The notes beneath the pieces were generated by a model. The model had not been told where the DNA came from. It did no database searches and worked only from the letters and a program-made list of their open reading frames with translations. The translations under genes were made by a program, and so were the position numbers. A DNA stretch of 64,000 nucleotides from Schistosoma mansoni (Eukaryota; Platyhelminthes; Trematoda; Strigeidida; Schistosomatidae): contig NC_031502.1 of NCBI RefSeq assembly GCF_000237925.1, forward strand, positions 43,587,975-43,651,974, read 5' to 3'. Of this stretch, positions 13,501 through 27,742 are shown piece by piece (within the stretch, counting starts at the first letter, position 1; each line of letters opens with the position of its first letter).

Positions 13501-16500
13501 AACGTTTCTGATTGAGCTCTTTTGTAACTTATACAGCGAAATGTCGTAAACTCTTCACAAACGTACCTAAATAGGTTATGAGACAGTGGATCCGGTTTTC
13601 ATCGAGACATTTAAATAGCTCCTTCGGAATAATTTCTTTCTAAAATTTTAACAACGGCACTAGTTAGGCTAACGGGTCGGTAATACTCAAGTTTAGGTTT
13701 CGTACCTGTTTATAAGACAGGACCTACTATGACGTTCTTCCAGTCTTTTGGTAAACTACCCTGGGTTACGGAGAGACTAAAGCTTGCAACAAATTTAGGT
13801 AATTCCTTTAGTAACCTAGGATGCAGTTCATCGGGTCCCGTAGATTTGCCTATATCAAGCTTATTTAGCGGACCAAAGACATTAAGTTCTTTAATGATCA
13901 CGTTGTCCAGTGTGTGTTGGGGGATTTGTATGGACTGTCAGGAACGGTTTTCTACGATATATACATTGCTAAAGTACTTTGAGAATACTTGAGCTTTACC
14001 AAAGTCATCCTCCACTAATGATGAAGCATGACTGTCTTCCCATAGTGCTGGAATATTACCTCTTCTTTTAGTCCTTTGGTTTATATACGAATACAAGCGT
14101 TTGGGACATTCTATAGATTCCTTAATTTTTTTCTACTTAAAACCCCTAGACTTACGGAGAGTTGAGGCACAAGTATTTCGAGCTTCTCAATGTTGAGATT
14201 TTGTCTCATCAGTACCCAGTACCCTAAATCTTTCCCACATTCTCCTCTTACGGAGAAGGGTGCTAACCTCCCTACCGAACGATGGTGGATAGTTTCTCGA
14301 ACCCCTTGGTGTAGTCCAAGGGATGTGGAGTGCAGTAACTTCTAAATATAAATTTAGAAATAAGTACCAAGCTGTTTGAATTGGGGATTCTGGCTCTATT
14401 GTCCAATCTACTGACGATGTTGAGTGTATAATATCTTGTATATTAGCTTTCCAGACGTTAGGTCTGGGCTGAGCTGATGCGCATTCGTTTTTGATGGCTA
14501 TATGGAAGCCAAAAGTTAAAACTGCATGATCACTTTTACCTAGGAGTCGCATGTAGTCAAGGTCCGTGACGTCATCCTCATAATAGGTCAATATGAGATC
14601 TATTAAGGATGATTCAGAGTCCGGGTCGTACCTACTCGCTTCTTTCACATGTTATAATAGGGCACATGCGATAACCGCATCAACTAGTTCCTGCTCTAAG
14701 AAACTTTCTGACAATTCAGTTCTCAGATTTTTCCAATCTACTGTGCATTGAAGTCTCCTAGAGTTAGACATCGACCACTTTGTGACCAAGTATTGAGACT
14801 GTTTAGCAAGACCTCGTCTACCTCACAGCTTGGACTGCGGTAGACCAAAACAATCAGCAGCTCTTCTCCCTTGCATTTCAAGCGGCAACTAACTAATTCA
14901 CACGTCCCACTCGCATGAGATACACTGTCGATAATGGCAAATGGGATAGTATTCCTAATGAATAGAGCTACTTCCCCTCCTTTAAGCTTCTGGATTCTGT
15001 CTGCTCTTACCAACGTGAAACCCTCAAAATCAAGTTTCATACTATTTATAGGATGTGTCAGCCAGGCTTCTGTGACTGCGATTATATCTGGTTTTGTAGA
15101 GTCAATCTGTACACCTATTTCCGACCGCTTATTGAGCAAGCTTCAGGCATTAGTGTAACAGATCCGAAACCTATTTAAATAGCTTCGTGCTGCACCCATA
15201 GTGACTTCGGCGTCATATTCTGTCGAAGCCTCATAACCCGAAAATTTACAATTTTTAGGTCATTTCCTCCAGCGTCTAGCCTAAGTTGTAGTTCTTTTTC
15301 TGCTTCTCATCTTTTTACACGGTCCTTGAGCACAAATCTTCGTGAACAAAAACTCTTGAACCCTTTAGTTTATGTCCATTCTGCGGAATTATGTCCAGTT
15401 CATTAGGTGATTTTAATACTACTTTAAGTAACCTGGTTTGATCAGGTTTTATGTTCTCTTGACTACCCAGTCTATACACCTTTAGCAAAGCGACACCGGA
15501 AACATATTGTGGTATAAGATGATTAAGTAACTGTTTTATCAACCCAATGTCATGTTCAAAACGAGTTTTGGGTTCAGAGCTTTCACTCTCCTTGATTCTA
15601 TAAAAAATAATCGACCTGCCACAGTGATCAGTCTTTAATTTTACAACTACTTTTTGAGGTGTTGCATTTTCTTTCATATCTTTATGTTGTTTTTTGTTTA
15701 CGACTTAAACACATTCATCAACTTTCGTTGAGGTAGCAACTACAGTCGCGTCAAACATACTGTGGGATTCAGGAAGGTTATGGACAACTTGGGCAGTTGG
15801 ATTCTGTTACCTGCTAGAAACGGATTTAGCTTTGCGATTTCGACTCTCAGGTGTTTCCTGCCGACTACTATTTAGGGGATGGAGGAAAGTTCCTTTCTTG
15901 GGTTTTTATTTAGGACAGACCCCGTTGAAGTCGCTCTTCCCTCCTTTGAGAGATGTCAGTCAGTTGTTACCGAAATTATTTGAGGTGGCTTCACATCAAC
16001 TTGTGTATTGACAGAGTGAGTACTGTTCGACGTGTCCGGACCTCGTTTGCTAATACACTTTTTGGCAGCATTTACCATTGAAATGGCTTTGGTTAACAAG
16101 CTGTTTGCGTCCAAGCAGCACTACTGACAAAGCCGTACGCAATCATTTAAACTGAACCTTCTAAAAGCCGCAGGCGTCAAATTCATGGCACTAGCCTTTG
16201 CACTCATCGCACTTCATGCCGCTTTCAACGGGGTATCGATAGCTCGGACGTTGGCAACTGCTTTTTTGGCAGGAACTAGGAGCCCAGTTATTCAAGCAGA
16301 CCGCTGTTCCTCCAAGTGTTCACTGCTTCTTTAGCTTCAGCTTCTTCTTGGCAACCACCAGCTAGTGGTGATCCGAAGCTATGTCAGTTCCTCTCCTGAT
16401 TCTCGCGTCTTCCATTATCCTTCTGAATTTTTTAGTGATGCAAATATGATCGACTTCGTCCTGTGTAGTGTGATCCGGTAAGACCCATGTAGCTTTATGT

Positions 16501-19500
16501 ATGTGTTTGTGGGAGAATATTGTGCCGCCCATAACCATTTTGTTGAATGAACATAAATTTGCAAATCTGTCACCATTCTCGTTCCTTTCTCCTTGTCAGT
16601 CCATGTCGTCTCATGATATTTTCGTACCTAGTGTTTTCCATTTCGAATTCGGAGTTTAGGTATTCCATCAGGGTGGTCATGTTATTGTATCTCTCCTACA
16701 ATTACATTTGTTTACGGTTAATTTTTCCAAGCCCTTCAATTAACTTATTTAACAGAGTCATTCAAACAGTAACAATCTTTCAGTGTTTGTATCATTATGA
16801 TTACTATCATGTCTGTATGGACATGTGTACTACGTCACATATGACAGCCTACGCACATATTCCTCTCTCTAGCTTAAATGTTAGTTGCTTAAATATCTCT
16901 CGATGAGTCATTAGCTTCCCAAAATATATATAAGCTTGAATCTTACTAATTGATTCAAGTCTGAATTCGCCTCTACATTCGCTTGCTTTAGCATATTAGC
17001 TTTCCTGCTCAAGTTCACTTAGTGTGCTTATAGCTTTGTTATCTGCGCTATCCAATAATAAACTGTAGTCGGCGCTTCATGTTACCTTCTTAATTCATAT
17101 ACTGTTGTGATCTCTTGAATAACAGTTATCAGGGTGACTGACATAAGAATTCTTAAGAATTATCTCGAAACTAGGCCACTACAATGTCCTTTACTGGGCA
17201 TTTCTTTACTATAGACTACAATCTCTCATGAGACCGAACTTTATCGTCTAAGTCGCTAACGTTGGTGGGGGAGTAATACTAGATAACATTCATTGTGATC
17301 CCCTCCTTTGTTTTGAAGGATGCTTTGACAATCCTGGATCCATGAGATTACTATCCTATAAGTGTTACTCGTACATCTTTGGACAGCATTGTTGCAACTC
17401 TTTGTGCGTGGGAGGCATTTTCTTTTTGATGAACAGATTACAACAGCGCATCTCCGAACCTAATCTTTTCTGTCCAGTTTGGGTTCAATGGGTTTCACTT
17501 ATTTCGAGCACCTTCAAGTTATATTTCCTCATTTCCCTAACTATTTGACTAGCCTTCCATGTCTCGCACCTTGTTCGGACATTCCATTTACCTATATTAA
17601 TTGTTGCTCTAGTTGTCAGAAGGAACATCAAGCTCTTGACTACCGAAACGTTTCGGCCTTCACCATAAGGCGTCATAATTCTTCTGAATGGGGACCTTTC
17701 AACTCTCAGGGTAAAGCTTTAATGGTTTAAACTGTTTATACTGGTTAGCGTTTTCTAAGTATGGTCATTTTCTACCGAGTTCGCTTACCTCATCACCAAC
17801 CCTCCTTTATCCGGGCTTAGGACCGGACTGGACTATAATTTTTAATTACTTATACTAGCGGTCCCACTGATTACTATTTAATTGTTCAGTATTCCATGAA
17901 AAAGTGGTAGAAAGTGGGGTTCATTCCACTCAACATTTATCCTGAACATATCTTTACCTGCAAATTGGTTATATAATATTGTGAGTCATTTAAAAGTGAA
18001 CCTAATACCAAAGTTTATAACGTATGGTGATTTTATTGGAGTTCGCCTTTCAAGCTAGCATTCAGTGTTCATGACTGGTGAATTTTTAATTGCAAGTACC
18101 AAGTAACTTGCTTTCAAATTATCAATAAAATACCTATTGTATTTCAATAAGCAAACAGCATTGCTCTTCAGTCATTTAATTCTTTTGGCACGTCTTCATC
18201 GTTGAAAAGTACTTTTTCTAAATAAAGCGAGCGTAGTATAGGCGTCTCATTAAATAGCAAGGGAAATTCAATTCAATATTTCTCACAAAGAGCTAAGAAA
18301 TTATGCTCCGAATACACAATAGACGAGGATCTAATCAAGCTCCGAAAATAGTCACAGAAAAACTATCTGTTCAGTTTCGCTGAAAGAACCTTGGAACCAA
18401 ATCCAATCTGAAAGATCAACTACAGTTCAAATTAAAGTCTTCATAAACATTGAGTCCAAGGAAGATACTCCAGCAGAAGCTTTGAAAAAACGACTAACGA
18501 ACCCTTTGAAAAAAAATTGATCGTTTCAAACCAGAGCTTTGTGTTCAAAAGCAACATGTATAAACTCTCATTTTACCATGACTCTAACACTTATCTCACT
18601 CGTCAAGAGAACAATTTGTTACACATAGTTCCCATTATTAACTTAAAGAAGATTGATGCGTCGTCAATCTTCGTTCCTGCTCTCTTCAAGAATAATTTGT
18701 CTTTCGCATAGCCGACTTCATCTCATTAATTTTTTTAAATTTTTGAGCTTTACGTGACCCCTTTCGACGCTTTAGATTATATAATTCTCATTCTGTCTTT
18801 AATAGACTATTTCACTTGTTAAATCATTATAGATACGGTTACACAGCTTGCGCAAATGGTATATATATATAAATGATAAATTATCCATAATGAAATCTGC
18901 TTCCTATTCCAGGTATTTTCCTTACAAATTAATATTCTTCGTCCTCCGGCAGTGATATTTTTTTAAAAGAACTACTATTGACTTGTTTTTAACTGTTTAA
19001 CTTTATTTTAAGTGACTTAATCTCACAAGTAAATTGGTACTAAGTTTCATTTCATTGTCTGTTCTTTCAATTAGATATGGGCCATATATTCTGGTGGTCG
19101 AATCGGTTTTCTCACTGATGGTATTGAGTCATTATTTGATGATCTTAGAGATTTTAAGCCAACGTTTTTCTGCTCTGTTCCAAGATTGCTTGTCCGAGTA
19201 TATATGAGTTTTTCCAAAAAGATTCATTCTAAGCCAATAATTTGGAAAATATGTCAATACGAAATAAACAAGAGAATAGAAGAACAGAAGCAGTAAGTAG
19301 TTATGGAAAGCTCCAAAAAGAGTAACTAATATAAATACATATATTGATATGTGTGAATACTATCCTTTTTGTGTTTGTCACTCTAACTAAACAAAAGAAA
19401 TGGAAAAATGAATATTTAAGTTAGTTTTCTATTTGTTTCAGTTAAAATGACTTTTTGTAGTGAATATTTCTCAAGTTTAAAATAAAATTACTTTCATAAT

Positions 19501-22500
19501 AATTATTTGTTGTAGTGGAATATATCGAAGGAATGGAATAATAGATTTCCTGTTTTTTCGAGAATTTCGGGAACTACTGGGTGGTCGAGTAACAGCTATT
19601 ATTTCAGGTAGCTCTCCAATAGATAGAGATGTTCTTTTCTTCATTAGAGGTGTTTTAAGCTGTCCTGTAAGTCTAATATTTTAAATATCATTCGTATAAG
19701 AATTCGTTTTTGATTTACTTGTACACACAGAACCAATACTCATCATAAGTAGTACTGAGAATTTGCATTGTTTAATTAAAACCAAAGACTGGTCAGCATG
19801 TGCAAATCAAGAGACTATGTTGTAATGATTGCTCAAATCAATAAGAACCCGAGAAAATATTTTGTAAGATTATATTTACGATGAATCGAATCCATTTAGT
19901 AAATTAACCGTTTGACAACTGTTAATGACAGTCATAACAGAATGATTTGGATTCATTTATTTCATAAATTCTCTTCAGTTTCTAAGAACTTAAACCAAAA
20001 GTATTAGTTATTTTATTAAAAATTCGTGTAACTAATTCTATCACTAGCCCAGGACTCAGACTAAAGATGATATAGATGTAGACTAATAAAAAGGCAGAAC
20101 TCACAAAGTTCTAGGTGATAAGTCTTGCTAACTGAACGTTATACTCGGGTCCTAAGCTAGTCTCGTAACCCCCAAGCTAAAACCACTCAGCGACCTGAAC
20201 ACGATAGAAAAGGCGAAAAATATGTGAGAAGCACTTTACTCCAAAGGGTCCTTTATGTACAGAAAATATAGGGTTTTTATAGTATTTCAGAAGTCCTTGG
20301 GTTTTCCTGAAAATTCTGGAATGCTACTAAACACAGTAGCAGTGTAGTAATCAGCCAATCAGAAACTCTACATGTGACTTTTCACTTTCGTGATGTTTCT
20401 AGCAAAACTTCTAGCCGAACGCCAATTAGATAAAATGCTTATTAACGTTTCCTGAACCTTTCTTATCCATTGCGAGAAATATTCAAGATCGCCCCAACAC
20501 TAGGTACATACAACTGAAAAGTCCAAAATAGTTAAGGATATTGTTAGATAATCCAGTTTAGAACTAACATCAGTATGATCATTTTGCTTGTATTTCTTCT
20601 TAATTGTGATTTTGTAGACTCGGAATTCTACCCGAGTGGAAACTATTGCCTCTTGATAATAAACTAACCAAAACACGCAATACCGATACCTGAAGTAAAC
20701 TTCAGTCAGTACTTTATGAAAATATGCACAATTTAAGATCATTGGTGAATACTGTGTGAATATAATTTAACGATTCTGGAGATCCTTTACATTCCAATTG
20801 TATCATTAATGTTATTAAAAGTTTCCAACTATGAGGGTGGTACGATTTTATACAGGAATACAAACATGTATTAATGCGGTATATACAAAACCTTATGAAT
20901 ATCATTTCTCTAATGATTAATGGCATTCTTTACCATTCTTATAGCAATATTTAAACATTTGCTAGGTTATTGAAGTATATGGATCAACAGAAACACTCGG
21001 TTTAGTATCCAGTACAATGTTTGAAGATGTCGATGCTCATCATGTTGGAGCTATTTTCCCTGGCGTACAAATTAAACTAATAGATGTTCCGGAAATGGGT
21101 ATATTCGTATCCAAGGATCAAATGGGAGAGGTAACTTTCTGTTATATTTCATTAAGGCTTTTTTGTATGCTAATTAATAACCGCCAATTGTAATAGTTTC
21201 NNNNNNNNNNNNNNNNNNNNNNNNNNNNNNNNNNNNNNNNNNNNNNNNNNNNNNNNNNNNNNNNNNNNNNNNNNNNNNNNNNNNNNNNNNNNNNNNNNNN
21301 NNNNNNNNNNNNNNNNNNNNNNNNNNNNNNNNNNNNNNNNNNNNNNNNNNNNNNNNNNNNNNNNNNNNNNNNNNNNNNNNNNNNNNNNNNNNNNNNNNNN
21401 ACCGCCAATTGTAATAGTTTCAAACTAATGACGGGTTAGTTTTGTTGATAATTTTAATAGATTGCTATTTTAAGAAATATGAAATGGAATTTTATAATTT
21501 ATGATTATTTTGTTTAAAACTATCAAGTAAAAGTCATAAGTTCAACTTCCTTACTTGGTTTAGTTATTCATTTATTATCATTGAGAATAAATAATTAATG
21601 CTTACTTTTGAGATCACAAATATCAGTAATATTTCTGTATCCTACAAAAACTAGTTGTTGATATGAACTAAAGATCCTTTAGTAAACGGTCTGAGTATTA
21701 CTGTCAAATGCATCCTAGGTTGCAATAGGATCTTAATATCGTATACTCTTATAAATAAAAAAACGGCAAAGTATTAGTTAAGACTAATGAAATGTGTTGT
21801 GAGTAGAAATAGTGTGTAGTTTTCAACTCAGAGAGATGATGTGTAGTTTATCCACAACAAATTTATTTTCTAACATAACTAATGATCCGCATTATGTGAT
21901 AAAGCATGGAGACACGGGCTAAATATTATAGTGTATGTAAAACGGTTACGTCGCTTAAGCTATCCACAACCACTGAAAATTTGACCTAAGTGAAACATAA
22001 ATTATTTCTGGAAAAGTAATTATGTTATATTTGACTAAATCATTATTTAGGTTGAAGTTATGGTAAAAAAATACTCAGGGTGTCTGCTTTGTTAAATTCT
22101 GTTTAACATTAATGTTTACTGCCTATCAAAAGAGAAACATTTAAGTGGAGAATTTTAATAATTTTTCGGTGACACCTCACATACCATGAAGAAGCAAAAT
22201 ATTCATTCAATTTTGAAGATTACTTAAAAAGAGCTTTGTGTGACCTAAAGTAGAAAAAATTTGAAACAAAAATAAATCAATAAAATCTCTAAATATAACC
22301 CACTTGTCGTCTTGATAAAATTACATAAATAGGGTTGTAATTGTGTGATACACAGGATTTTATGAACTGTAGTAAAACTTTTTTGTAACCTTGTAATTAC
22401 TCCTACTGAGGTGAACTTATAAACACACACATCATTATACATAAAACTTCTTACTTTTTCGCTTCAGATATGCATTCGTAGTAAATGTAATATGCTTGGT

Positions 22501-25500
22501 TATTATAAAAATCAAGAAAAAACGGAAGAAGTCCTTGATTCAGAAGGCTTTGTTCACACAGGAGATGTTGGAGTTTGGTTAAAAGTAAGCTCTTTTTAAT
22601 TAAAGGCAATAATAATTCCAAAGTATCAGATAATTAAATCAGTAGTTGTTTTATCGGAAAGTCATTGGTCTAAGACATAATTAAACGCATATCTTCATCT
22701 TCAATTATTTTAATAAACTACATAAAAATTAAGTATGGAAACTGTGAACGGTTGAGAGTCACCTATATTTGTGTTTGTATTCTTCTAAAATCAAATATAT
22801 TTCACATGTTTCAAGATTTAGAAAACGTGTTAACCTAGAGATTTTTTATCATTCCTAATACTTTTACACACTGATACTTTATCATTGCGTTCAAACTCCC
22901 AACCAATACATACACAAATAATTCATTGACAGAATGCTTTAAATTAAAAAATTCTATGGTCGAGAATATCCAATAAATATTAGCGTGATGTCAATTTGAA
23001 ACTTTGTTCTTAATAATCATAATATTCTAAGCTTACTATATGCATAAATGTTAAAATAAAAGTGAATTAGTAAATTTTAGAGAATTCGATTTCGACTGTC
23101 TCTTGACAACAGCATTACTTCAGTTCAACGTTTTTCCTGAGTGTTTATTTATCAAAGTCTAACTGTGATAAATATGGTTAGTTTAAAGAACAATGATTAA
23201 TTGTAACTAAATTTCTTTTGTTTTATACCTTCACATAAAATTCATATATATATCCATCAGTAATAATGATAGCTATCATTACAAACAGCAGACGTATCTT
23301 GAACACTTATTGGAGTTATTGAGTTCTCCAAGCTAAGAGAGTTCAACTTCTCCAACAGCCTCACCCTGAGCCACAAATATTCTCTATTATCTACACACTT
23401 ATTATTCACTAGCTATAAAAACTAATTAAAGAATTGGGAAACCTAATCACATGAATAACAGGGCTATTATATTTACATATACATGGTCCATTCACTTTAA
23501 GCAATATTTATTCGATCCATTAATGTAAGGCAAAATTTATTTTATAGGTATTAGTTAGTCGATTAATTATTTTAACCAACATTTTTTAGATAACTGTAAG
23601 GATCCGTGTACTTTTTGTTAGCCTTTTGATGAAAACTATGATGCTAGAAGTCATTTATTTAGTATAATGTTCATCAGGGCTGTCCACTCTCCTCATTCTT
23701 GTTTAGCTTTGTCGCTGTCATGCTTTTAGAGATAACACTTTCATCATTTAAATCTCCAGAAGTTGAACTTTTACCGGGGGACTCACTTGTTGACTTGGAA
23801 TACGCAGATAACACAGTTCTATTTGGTGATGACGCTGACGAAATACAGAGTCTTCTGACCACTATAAGCAACTGTGCAGGCATGTTCGGGATGCGATTCT
23901 CCCCCTTGAAGTGCAAAGTGTTACTTCAGGATTGAGTTGCATCGACGCCTGAACTAATGATAGGGATGAATTAGTGAAACTTCATCAGTTGAGATGGCTG
24001 GGACATGTGTTACGTATGCTCAACCACCGACTGCCCCGACGTGCGATGTTTTATGATGTAGGAGTAGGTTGGAAGAAAGCTAGGGGTGACCAGATCAAAA
24101 AGTGGCAAAAATCCATGAAGTCACTGATAAGTGGACTGGGCCGTGTTGGTAGGTGTAGACTACCTGGTTGGGATTCGCGAGATGACAGCAATCGATGGTT
24201 AGAGACCTTGAATGACATGGCTCAAAATCGTTTGCAATGGCGAAGGTGCATCCACTATTTGTGTTCTGCCAAATTCTAATCTTCTGAATTCTTCATGTCT
24301 CTATCATTTTCCTCTTTCCAAATTTATTACACTGGATTATACTCCTTGAATAACATATTCAAACCCTAATATTTCACATAATACTTATACTCTTACTACT
24401 TCTACCACTATGGGATTTGAATCGACAGCTGCACCTCTGTGCTAATGTGGTATGGCAACTCCAACTGATGTACGTACGTACGAAGTCCTACGTTGTGACT
24501 AACTGATAAGGACAAATTGTGCATATCATTTCAGCATAAAATTCTAGGGAGATAATTGGCAGTAGATTGAAGAATAATATATAGTTTTCTAGTATTTTTA
24601 TAAGACTCTTCACCAATGCTTAATCCAAATCTAGGTTGAGATATTGATTGTTGTACTAAACATGGTATTTCCCAAGTTTCTGGATAGGAATATGATAGGT
24701 TGTATCTTTCTAGGTGTAAATTACCTACTGTTTGTAAATATTTTACTAACCATTTAGTAAATTGTCAAGACTGTATTTAAATATGTCAATCTATTATTTA
24801 TTCCCAAAAGCTTTTTAAATCTGATTTTCAGAATCCTAACACAATTTCTGTACCTTCTTTATTACAAATTTATTTCCTGTTTCTCATAGAATGGAGCATT
24901 AAAAATTGTGGATCGAACGAAAAATCTATTTAAATTATCACAAGGAGAATATGTAGCACCAGAGAAAGTAGAACAAACCTACTTATTCTGTGATCTAATA
25001 CAACATGTGTACGTTGAAGGTCATTCGCTTAAATCTTATGCAGTAGCAGTGGTTAAACCGAACTTTAAAAGATTGCGCAAGGAAGCAGTAGATATTATTC
25101 GTAAATTACCAAAGACAATTTCATTACCTATTGAAAAAAAGTGTGAGAACATGAAGGATGGAGAATCACTGAAGGAAATAACTAACGCTGAATTATGCAC
25201 CAGAAAAGAAATACGTGAATTTGTCTTGGAGAAAATGAACTCAATTGCTAGAGAAAAAGGTCTAAAAGGATTTGAACTGGTTAGTCTAGTTTACAACAAT
25301 AGATTCTTCCTTTTAAAATTATACATACATAGACAAAGGAAATGTTGGTGAATGTATAATACGCTTGTTGCTTTACCTGGAATTTTCTAATCTATGTAAA
25401 ACAAAGATTTAAATAATATGTAGTGGCATAACATGTTTTAGGAAATAATTGAATATTCTATTTACAGAAAAAGGCTTATTAATAGTGTATGCTGCTTCTG

Positions 25501-27707
25501 TCGACTTAAGTAGTATCTAACACCAGTCAGAAGTGGGATGCCTGGCATCGGAAGGTTGGGAAGACCGAATCTAAGAGAACGGGAAGGGAGAGCATTTATT
25601 ATGGCGATGAAGGAACTATGAAGTTCGAGACAATTGATGGAGGATTTACAAACGAAGTATTGATGAAAGAATTCTTTTATTTTGTAAATTGGTTGACTCT
25701 ATCCAAGTTCTCGTTCATTACAGCATTAGATATCATTGGTTAAATTTTTAAGATCATTCCAATACATATTCTTATGATTTGCAACATGAAAATATTTCAT
25801 ATATCTGCATTAATCGGAATTATATATGGTACTTGGTCACCAAACACTAACAATATATGTACTGTGATATCTTACGTTTGTGTAACTGCTGATTTTATCT
25901 TCAATGAGCATTTTAAATCAAAGGCTATAGGAGAGATACAAGTGAATGTTGATGTTAATGTTTTATTTGCTAGTCTATGATTACTAAGAGATACATGAAC
26001 GACTTCGTCATTCAGCTACAACGTAGAACAAGGCACATATATTTATCGGTCCCAGTTGCCATACCTCATTAGCACAACAAGATGAACAATGAATTCATCG
26101 AAGCAGTTACTTCAATAGTAGTAATATATACAATAAAAAGATTGCATATAAGATTGAGATACAAAGAGAAAGAACTAATTCGTAGAGAGATATAAAATAA
26201 CTTTAATCTCGGAGTCTAAGGAAAGACAAAGAGTGTATACACCTACGCCATTGTGATCGATTCTGAGCCATGTCACCCAGAGTCTTCAACCATTGGTTAC
26301 GATAGTCACGCGGACCCCAACCAGGTAGTCTGCATTTACCAACATGGCTCAGACTAGAAGTTAGTGACTTCAAGCACTGATGCCACGTTTTGGTTTGGCC
26401 GCCCCCAACTTTCTTCCAATCATCCCATATACTAATCAGCATAGCGCGTCGTGGTAATCGGTGTTCAGGCATACGTAACAAGTGGCCTAACCATCTCAGT
26501 CGATGAAGATTCATGACCTCATCAATTGATTTACCATCATTCCCTAATACCCTGTGTCTAACCACACTATTACTTACCCGGTGATCCGAGCAGATGCGAG
26601 CAATATTTCTAAGACATCTGTGATCAAATACTAGTAACTTACGAGTAGCTTCTACTCTTAATGGCCATGTTTCACAGCCGTAAAATAGAACAGAACGAAC
26701 TGCTGCGCAGTATACTCGTCCTTTAATTGATAGTCGGATATCTCGTCTTCACCATAGGTGATGTAAGTTGGCAAAAGCCAAACGAGCTTTTTGAATCCGT
26801 GCTGAGATTTCGTCAGACACCAACCCATTAGGGCTGATCAGACTTCCAAGATAAGTGAAATTGTCTAGGTAGGAGTAATAATCGGAGTTGAAGAGGGAGA
26901 CTGAACATGAATACAGTGGTCTTGAGTGCTGTTGGAGGTACTAGAGCAGTTATCACGTCCCGGTTGGCCACATCGTGGAAGAGTTCTTATAGAGGTACCC
27001 GAAAAGTAAATTGAGTTAGAGTTGGTCTTTGTGATCTGAAAACGTGACTGCAATTCCTAAGGGACAACTGCCTGAGGCCGGTCACACACGACCTTTTTGT
27101 AAATAGCTTCCGTGTTAGTTCCGTATTTGTTGAGACTTTAGTATCGTGGATGGAAATTTGTGGGATAAGACGAGGTGTGCATTTTTAGGGTCGACCTTTT
27201 CTAACCACACTCTTCCGTTGTGGGAAGGCAGCATCGCTGTTTTGCACCTTACTGTTGTCACACCTCTGTACAGTTAGCAGTACGACTTCGCCCTAGGACC
27301 TTTGGTTCACTGTTTTTTTAATCTTACCGTTCCTCAACTGATCTGCCTCGCATGATAGGACATTGAAGAACGAATATTCCAGATGGTGTAGCCCGATTGG
27401 TTCACCACGACAGTCAAGCCCGACCACCACGTCAAGGTAGCAGCAACGGTCGGGACATAAAAGACTTAACGTCAAAGATACAACTATAGGATGAAAGATT
27501 CTGGTGTGATTTTCACGCAAACTAATACTAAGATAAATGATCTTCACTTTATTTTTTTACAAGCGGTGAGCTACAGTCCCACATATAAACAGTTTCTATA
27601 CCAGTTTCTGAATGAAACTGTCAACCATTAAGTTTTGTTTTAAACAGAGACGTAATAGCCAATCAAAACAAGTGATGTTTGTGCTGAAAAATGTAGTACC
27701 CAAACCA

Positions 27708-27742
<35 letters not shown>

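Larger units (their letters stand above)
9340..17835 (-). mobile_element. SR2-type LINE (RTE lineage), copy A, split by two nested LINEs
   Basis: Antisense inside the 10-kb ACSL intron. Read on the minus strand from 17835: 5' leader, endonuclease start [20 protein letters not shown] (17485-17676), middle region (16303-16900, 12905-13296), reverse transcriptase with [20 protein letters not shown] and [17 protein letters not shown] (10356-10751), a catalytic-box region reading YFSDD (near 10100), then the 3' part down to about 9340. Two CR1-type LINEs (10871-12904 and 13297-16302) interrupt it. Several stops and shifts occur, plus an internal RT deletion shared with copy C around 10190. SR2 is the known RTE-lineage LINE of S. 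mansoni; family assignment is from memory of its protein. Confidence 0.85.

Noticed and set aside
27711-27739. AT runs as CRISPR-like or regulatory arrays
   Set aside because: Simple microsatellites without spacers.
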